10,011 nucleotides of DNA from the NCBI GenBank assembly GCA_017623955.1, contig JAGAOA010000052.1:1-10011 (forward strand), in the 5' to 3' direction. This DNA comes from Opitutales bacterium (GTDB lineage: Bacteria; Verrucomicrobiota; Verrucomicrobiae; Opitutales; CAG-312). Under the pieces are notes generated by a model that was given only the letters and a program-made list of their open reading frames with translations, was not told the DNA's origin and did no database searches. Below, one piece after another: positions 6,362-10,011 of this stretch; the stretch's first letter is position 1, and every line of letters begins with the position of its first letter. The translations under genes and the position numbers were made by a program.

Positions 6362-7984
6362 TTACCACTTGTATTTTTTACCACTTGGAGAGAAGTCCAT
6401 AGGCGATGGAGGGGCATTTTGTGGAACTTTAATCTCAGTGCCTGGAACTTTAGGTTCTTTTACTATTATTGAACCTATTTTATAGCGACGTTTTCCATCA
6501 GTTTCAAAATCTAAGGGCAGGGCAATTTCTGGAGTACCATCAAGTTTACCTACCGAAATATAAACATCATATATTCCAGCTTTTGTAGCAGGTACAACAG
6601 GTGCTCCATAGAATTCTGCGCCATTTCTACCTTCCATATTAATAGTGTGTTCATTAAAAAACTCTTTTGGGTTTAAGAATCCTATGTGGAAAGTTTTTTG
6701 CGATTTTACAATTTTTTCTTGTCCTTTTGGTGCAACGGGGAGCTTACGTAAATTTAGATTGTTATCAACTAATACAGCAACAATACCACCTTTGTTATCC
6801 TTTATTGTAATTGTTGCATATACATCTTTATAACATGGAGAAACGCCGACATTTGCCCATTCAAAATCAACATTAAATTTTTCTCCAATTTCAACCGATT
6901 TGGGCATTGTCAATTTTTTTAGATTAAAGCGATACCCCAATCGTTTATTTATACGTTTAATAGTATCTTTATTTTCTTTGTAAAATTGTTGTGGCCACCA
7001 ATGTATTGACAAATATGCACAATGGTAATCTTCAACTGCATTTTCAAGCCATTCTCCTTTCCATGCACCACGAGCTTTTGAAAGTCCATAGTGCTCGTGT
7101 TCAACAATAACTGGCATTGTTTGCCAATATTTGCCAGCTAATTTATCATGGAAATACGATTTATTATTGCGTTTTTCGTCTGGAACATAAACCAAAATGG
7201 AATCATCGCGTAAAGAAACTCCTTTACTTCTAGCATAGTCTAATATTGGATGCGGACCTTGATTTCTACCGCCATCTACATCATCACTTATACATAAAAG
7301 CGTTTTCTTAAAGTACTTTGTGTATATGTCAATTTGCTTTTTTACAGATTTTATTTGTACATCGCGAGGATCGCGACGACTTCCCATCGTATGACCTTCG
7401 CCCCAGAGCCCGTATGTGCCAATATCAATAAATGCTACGTTTTCGTTGCCGTCATATCGTTCTGCAAGATTTTTTACAAGACGCTCTAAGTGTTCCAAGT
7501 ACATTGGTGAGAGATAATCTGGCTCCCAACAATGTCCGTCAGGTTGCGGTCCACGACGCACTGTAAAGCGTGTTCCAGGGCAACCCTTATCTTTCAACCA
7601 TTTTGGTGTAGCCCATGGAATCCAGTGTTCGCAACAGTTTATACGCAACGCCATCTTCTTGCCTTTTTGAATGTAGCGTTGTGCTGGAGTATCGAATACC
7701 GACCAGTTGAATTTCCCATATTCTGGTTCTACGTACGCCCATGGAATACGCATATATTGTACCGATGCTCCTGGGAACCAATCAAGACTATCCGATGGTT
7801 CAAGGTAATATCCATAATTACCTGTTCTTCCAGAATAATAATGGTGAACCCAACCCATATTGGGATTTATCAAAGCTTTTCCATTATCTTGTGGAGTTAT
7901 AGAAAATTTGTTGCAATTTTCTGTTTCAACAGAAGCACAGCCAAAGGCTAATGCACACAATCCTAAAAGTAATACCTTTTTCAT
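6362..7984 (-). CDS. DUF4832-containing, glycoside-hydrolase-like lipoprotein
   Basis: A predicted exported lipoprotein: MKK, a hydrophobic stretch and the lipobox AFGC with Cys16. The N-terminal half (about 27-330) looks like a TIM-barrel of the clan A glycoside hydrolase kind. It has MRIPWAYVEPEYGKFNW (78-94), then GTYGLWGEGH with Glu196 as a candidate acid/base, and VIVEHEHYG with Glu295 or Glu297 as a candidate nucleophile. The C-terminal half, from LGYRFNL (about 345) on, matches the DUF4832 beta-sandwich as I remember it (NVG, then a domain on ligand-like strands). No activity is established for such proteins, so hydrolysis of a polysaccharide is inference. The 540 residues look complete. 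The start codon lies only a few bases after the predicted transcription start, and a terminator follows at once, so the gene is transcribed alone. Confidence 0.85.
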   Translation of the reverse strand: MKKVLLLGLCALAFGCASVETENCNKFSITPQDNGKALINPNMGWVHHYYSGRTGNYGYYLEPSDSLDWFPGASVQYMRIPWAYVEPEYGKFNWSVFDTPAQRYIQKGKKMALRINCCEHWIPWATPKWLKDKGCPGTRFTVRRGPQPDGHCWEPDYLSPMYLEHLERLVKNLAERYDGNENVAFIDIGTYGLWGEGHTMGSRRDPRDVQIKSVKKQIDIYTKYFKKTLLCISDDVDGGRNQGPHPILDYARSKGVSLRDDSILVYVPDEKRNNKSYFHDKLAGKYWQTMPVIVEHEHYGLSKARGAWKGEWLENAVEDYHCAYLSIHWWPQQFYKENKDTIKRINKRLGYRFNLKKLTMPKSVEIGEKFNVDFEWANVGVSPCYKDVYATITIKDNKGGIVAVLVDNNLNLRKLPVAPKGQEKIVKSQKTFHIGFLNPKEFFNEHTINMEGRNGAEFYGAPVVPATKAGIYDVYISVGKLDGTPEIALPLDFETDGKRRYKIGSIIVKEPKVPGTEIKVPQNAPPSPMDFSPSGKKYKW

Positions 7985-7993
7985 AACATTGAA

Positions 7994-8022
7994 ATTTTAG
8001 CACGGACCAAAAAAAACGCCAA
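7994..8022 (-). promoter_or_regulatory. Extended -10 promoter of the DUF4832 gene, nested in a terminator
   Basis: The minus strand has TTGGCG (8022-8017, four of six), a 17-bp spacer, and TAAAAT (7999-7994, five of six) preceded by TG one base away, an extended -10. The -35 and most of the spacer are the left arm and U-tract of the ymdB terminator. Transcription should start near 7988, leaving only about 3-6 nt before the ATG at 7984. Confidence 0.6.
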
Positions 8023-8044
8023 TAGTTAAATTGGACGTTTTTTT
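8009..8044 (-). terminator. Terminator of the adk-ymdB operon
   Basis: AAAAAACGCCAAT (8011-8023) pairs with ATTGGACGTTTTTT (8030-8043) around a 6-nt loop, with one bulged A at 8035. On the minus strand it ends in eight U bases (8016-8009), about 31 bp after the ymdB stop. Confidence 0.82.
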
Positions 8045-8075
8045 GTAAAATTAGACTTGCTGTAAAATTTGCACT

Positions 8076-8915
8076 TTATTGGGCTTGCGATGTGCTATTT
8101 TCTTGCACAGTAGCGTTTACATCAAGCTTATTATTAAATTTAGGATATGTAAAAGCTTCTATAAAAGTTGCTTTTTTTGTTTGAGCGTCAATATCTATGA
8201 TAGTACCACAAATTCTATCATCACCTTCTGCAACTAAGAATTGATGTGGGCGTCCATCTATAAATTTTTTCAAAATATTTCCCCATTCACGACCAAGGCA
8301 AGAGTTCCATGGACCAGTCATTCCTGCATCAGTTTGGAAGGCTAATCCTTGTGGGAATATGCGAGCGTCATTTGTTGGAATGTGAGTGTGTGTTTCAACT
8401 ACGGCTTGAGCTCTACCATCTAAATGCCATGCCATAGAAACTTTTTCGGAGGTAGTTTCTGCATGAAAATCTAAGAAGATTAAATCGCTAATGGGGGCAA
8501 GTTTTTCAATCATTCTATCGGCGGCGACAAAAGGACAATCAGATTTTATCTTCATCAAAGTTTGTCCTAACAAACTAAACACAGCAAGTTTTATGCCATC
8601 TTTTTCTAAAATCACATAGTCTCTACCTGGATTTCCTAATGGGATGTTTGCTGGTCTACACAGGTTTTCAATAGAATCTATTTCATTTTCAAAGCAACGT
8701 TGATCCCATGTATGATCACCCAATGTTATGGCATCAATACCATAGTGAAACATAGTTTCTGCAATGTTTTTTGTTATTCCATTGCCACCTGCCGCATTCT
8801 CGGCATTGGCAATAACAAAGTCAATACCGAGATTTTCACGTATATTCTTCAAGTTTTCCGACAGAATTCTTCTGCCAGATTTTGCAACAACATCTCCAAT
8901 AAAAAGAATTCGCAT
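8076..8915 (-). CDS. ymdB: YmdB-family metallophosphoesterase
   Basis: A TIGR00282/YmdB-type calcineurin-like phosphoesterase of 279 residues. Bacillus subtilis YmdB hydrolyses 2',3'-cyclic nucleotides and affects RNA turnover and biofilm choice. Metal-ligand positions line up well: Asp8 (GDVV), Glu39 and Asn40 (NAEN), His68, His151 (DFHAE), His176 and His178 (THTH). The position that is Asn67 in YmdB (GNH) is Asp67 here (GDHTWD). Other family marks are AGGNGIT, FQTDAGMTGP and the C-terminal AEGDDRICG. The protein is cytoplasmic, with no signal or membrane segment. Its ATG overlaps the adk stop by one base (TAATG), so translation is probably coupled. The family call is firm; the in vivo substrate is unknown. 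Confidence 0.93.
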   Translation of the reverse strand: MRILFIGDVVAKSGRRILSENLKNIRENLGIDFVIANAENAAGGNGITKNIAETMFHYGIDAITLGDHTWDQRCFENEIDSIENLCRPANIPLGNPGRDYVILEKDGIKLAVFSLLGQTLMKIKSDCPFVAADRMIEKLAPISDLIFLDFHAETTSEKVSMAWHLDGRAQAVVETHTHIPTNDARIFPQGLAFQTDAGMTGPWNSCLGREWGNILKKFIDGRPHQFLVAEGDDRICGTIIDIDAQTKKATFIEAFTYPKFNNKLDVNATVQENSTSQAQ

Positions 8916-9580
8916 TATAGCAGACCCAATTCTTGAGAGAGTTTACGCATATCGCTTACAGCTCCTTCTTTTGATAATTCGGCTGGAATTCGTACAACCA
9001 AGCCCTTCTTTTCATAGAAATCAACAAGAGGGAATGTATTTTTGCGGAAAACTTCTAAGCGATTTATAACAGTTTCTGGTTTGTCATCATCGCGAGTATA
9101 GAGTTTTCCACCGCACTTATCACAAATCCCTTCCACTTTAGATGGCGAAAATTCTTTATGGTAAGGAGCTTGACATTTTTCACAAATAACTCTGCCAGAA
9201 ATACGCTTAACAATTTCTTCGTCTGCGACATCTAGATAAATAACAGCAGTTATTTCTTCGTTTAATTCTTTCAAAATGTTTTCCAGCATTTCAGCTTGTT
9301 TTATTGTGCGTGGAAATCCGTCAAGAATAAACCCCTTTTCAGTGTCTGGTTGTTGCAATCGGTCTTTCACCATACTTGCCGTTACTTCATCTGGGACAAG
9401 TTCTCCTTTATCGATATACGATTTTGCCAACTTGCCAAGTTCTGTTCCAGACTTGATATTGTTTCGGAACAAGTCACCAGTTGCGACTTGTACAACGTTT
9501 AAAACTTCACAAAGAGCTACGGCACGTGTACCTTTACCGCTACCTGGAGCTCCGAGCATTATTAGATTAGCCTTTTTCAT
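8915..9580 (-). CDS. adk: Adenylate kinase with zinc-binding lid
   Basis: Catalyses ATP + AMP to 2 ADP in the cytoplasm, keeping the adenine nucleotide pool in balance. The 221 residues show the long-lid bacterial form: P-loop GAPGSGKGT (10-18), AMP-site ATGDLFRN (33-40), DGFPRT (87-92), and a lid with CxxC...CxxC (Cys133, Cys136, Cys153, Cys156) that should bind structural zinc. RDDDKPETVINRL (163-175) then carries the lid arginines. No odd substitution is seen. The leader is AT-rich with no Shine-Dalgarno site. It is the first gene of a two-gene unit with ymdB and is divergent from the DNA polymerase gene across 64 bp. Confidence 0.97.
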   Translation of the reverse strand: MKKANLIMLGAPGSGKGTRAVALCEVLNVVQVATGDLFRNNIKSGTELGKLAKSYIDKGELVPDEVTASMVKDRLQQPDTEKGFILDGFPRTIKQAEMLENILKELNEEITAVIYLDVADEEIVKRISGRVICEKCQAPYHKEFSPSKVEGICDKCGGKLYTRDDDKPETVINRLEVFRKNTFPLVDFYEKKGLVVRIPAELSKEGAVSDMRKLSQELGLL

Positions 9581-9644
9581 TTTTTTTAGAATATATATTT
9601 GAATTATTTTGATAATCTATTAAAAATGAGCAAGCATTTTTACA
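9581..9644. promoter_or_regulatory. Divergent promoter region between adk and the polymerase gene
   Basis: These 64 very AT-rich bases must hold promoters for both directions unless transcription enters from outside. A weak plus-strand candidate is TTGAAT (9600-9605), then TAAAAA after 16 bp (9622 on). A weak minus-strand candidate is TTATCA with TATTCT after 16 bp. Neither is convincing. Confidence 0.35.
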
Positions 9645-10011
9645 ATGGAAAACGTGTTTTATTCTAAATATTCTAAAATTTGTGGCATATATGCTTCAGA
9701 TGACGGCAAGATTTACATAGCTCGAGTTGACGAAAACAACTTAAGAGTATGCAATTGCATTCCTTTTAAACCTTACGCATGGACTTCTCAAGATGCGTTA
9801 GTTGATGATTTTGAAGATTTGAATGTTCCATCAAATGTATCGATAAATTTGCCTCTAAATAGGCTTGTGAGATTTCCATCTACTTTAGAGTTTGAAAAAT
9901 ATATGCGTACACGTAATAAAGCGTTGCCATTCTTTAGATTGGTATCGGTTGAAAGTCAATTCTTAAGCGAGTTCAACCTGCATATGTTTTCTGATATGCG
10001 TTTTGATGATA
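9645..10011 (+). CDS. Family B DNA polymerase, N-terminus (cut by window edge)
   Basis: The first 122 residues of a long plus-strand frame that runs off the window. The stretch CIPFKPYAW (about 42-50) matches the PF(K/R)P(F/Y) block near the start of family B polymerases. Near the end, SVESQFLSEFNL followed by HMFSDMRFDD matches the segment just before the first 3'-5' exonuclease motif (D-x-E), which lies beyond the edge. Polymerases of this type occur in Verrucomicrobiota, Planctomycetota and others, and probably act in repair or damage bypass rather than as the main replicase. I chose ATG 9645; the earlier ATG at 9626 is in another frame and stops after 13 codons. Catalytic motifs cannot be checked, so the call rests on N-terminal resemblance recalled from memory. 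Confidence 0.7.
   Translation, partial: MENVFYSKYSKICGIYASDDGKIYIARVDENNLRVCNCIPFKPYAWTSQDALVDDFEDLNVPSNVSINLPLNRLVRFPSTLEFEKYMRTRNKALPFFRLVSVESQFLSEFNLHMFSDMRFDD

Noticed and set aside
7532..7951. 139-codon plus-strand frame inside the DUF4832 gene
   Set aside because: It lies wholly antisense to a gene with a lipobox and recognisable domains; the translation is rich in Cys, Trp and Ile with no family resemblance.
9276..9602. 108-codon plus-strand frame opposite adk
   Set aside because: It is a shadow of the highly conserved adenylate kinase reading frame and has no domain of its own.
9626..9667. 13-codon upstream frame overlapping the start of the polymerase gene
   Set aside because: It could be a leader peptide, but there is no ribosome site or conservation evidence, and short ATG frames are common in such AT-rich DNA.

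Overview
The window reads as chromosomal DNA from an AT-rich bacterium. None of its eight protein genes has a recognisable Shine-Dalgarno site. Two sugar-related proteins are exported lipoproteins, the adenylate kinase has a four-cysteine zinc lid, and a partial family B DNA polymerase begins at the right edge. This mix, with a DUF4832 lipoprotein and a YmdB phosphoesterase carrying a GDH instead of a GNH metal motif, suggests the Lentisphaeria/Verrucomicrobiota side of the tree. The ROK kinase and the lack of Shine-Dalgarno sites would also fit Bacteroidota. The assignment is an inference.

Layout. (1) 14-4502, minus strand: a three-gene mannose operon in the order manA, ROK sugar kinase, GH2 beta-mannosidase lipoprotein, with gaps of 3 and 19 bp. 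It has a candidate promoter at 4475-4502 and a strong terminator directly after the last stop codon. (2) 4619-5037, plus strand: tRNA-Arg(ACG) and tRNA-Pro(TGG), each with its own terminator and a shared 14-nt upstream block. (3) 5038-5300: no intact gene, but a 10-bp tandem repeat and the orphan 3' end of a lost plus-strand gene (5111-5230), followed by a terminator. (4) 5361-6348, minus: a HpcH/HpaI-type aldolase with an extra cysteine-rich tail, behind a TTGACA promoter and a 10-bp inverted repeat. (5) 6362-8022, minus: a DUF4832 lipoprotein resembling a glycoside hydrolase, with a promoter embedded in the preceding terminator and an almost leaderless mRNA. (6) 8009-9580, minus: adk and ymdB, overlapping by one base. 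(7) 9645 to the edge, plus: the N-terminus of a family B DNA polymerase, divergent from adk.

How the genes fit together. The mannose operon forms a short route: the exported beta-mannosidase releases mannose, the ROK protein probably phosphorylates it in the cytoplasm, and ManA converts mannose 6-phosphate to fructose 6-phosphate. The DUF4832 lipoprotein and the aldolase may serve another glycan or sugar-acid route, but each has its own promoter and terminator, so no operon link is shown. The right-hand genes are housekeeping (nucleotide balance, phosphodiester hydrolysis, DNA synthesis). I see no CRISPR array, insertion sequence or prophage. The least explained parts are the orphan gene tail beside the tRNA genes, the aldolase control region and cysteine tail, and the nested terminator/promoter before the DUF4832 gene.
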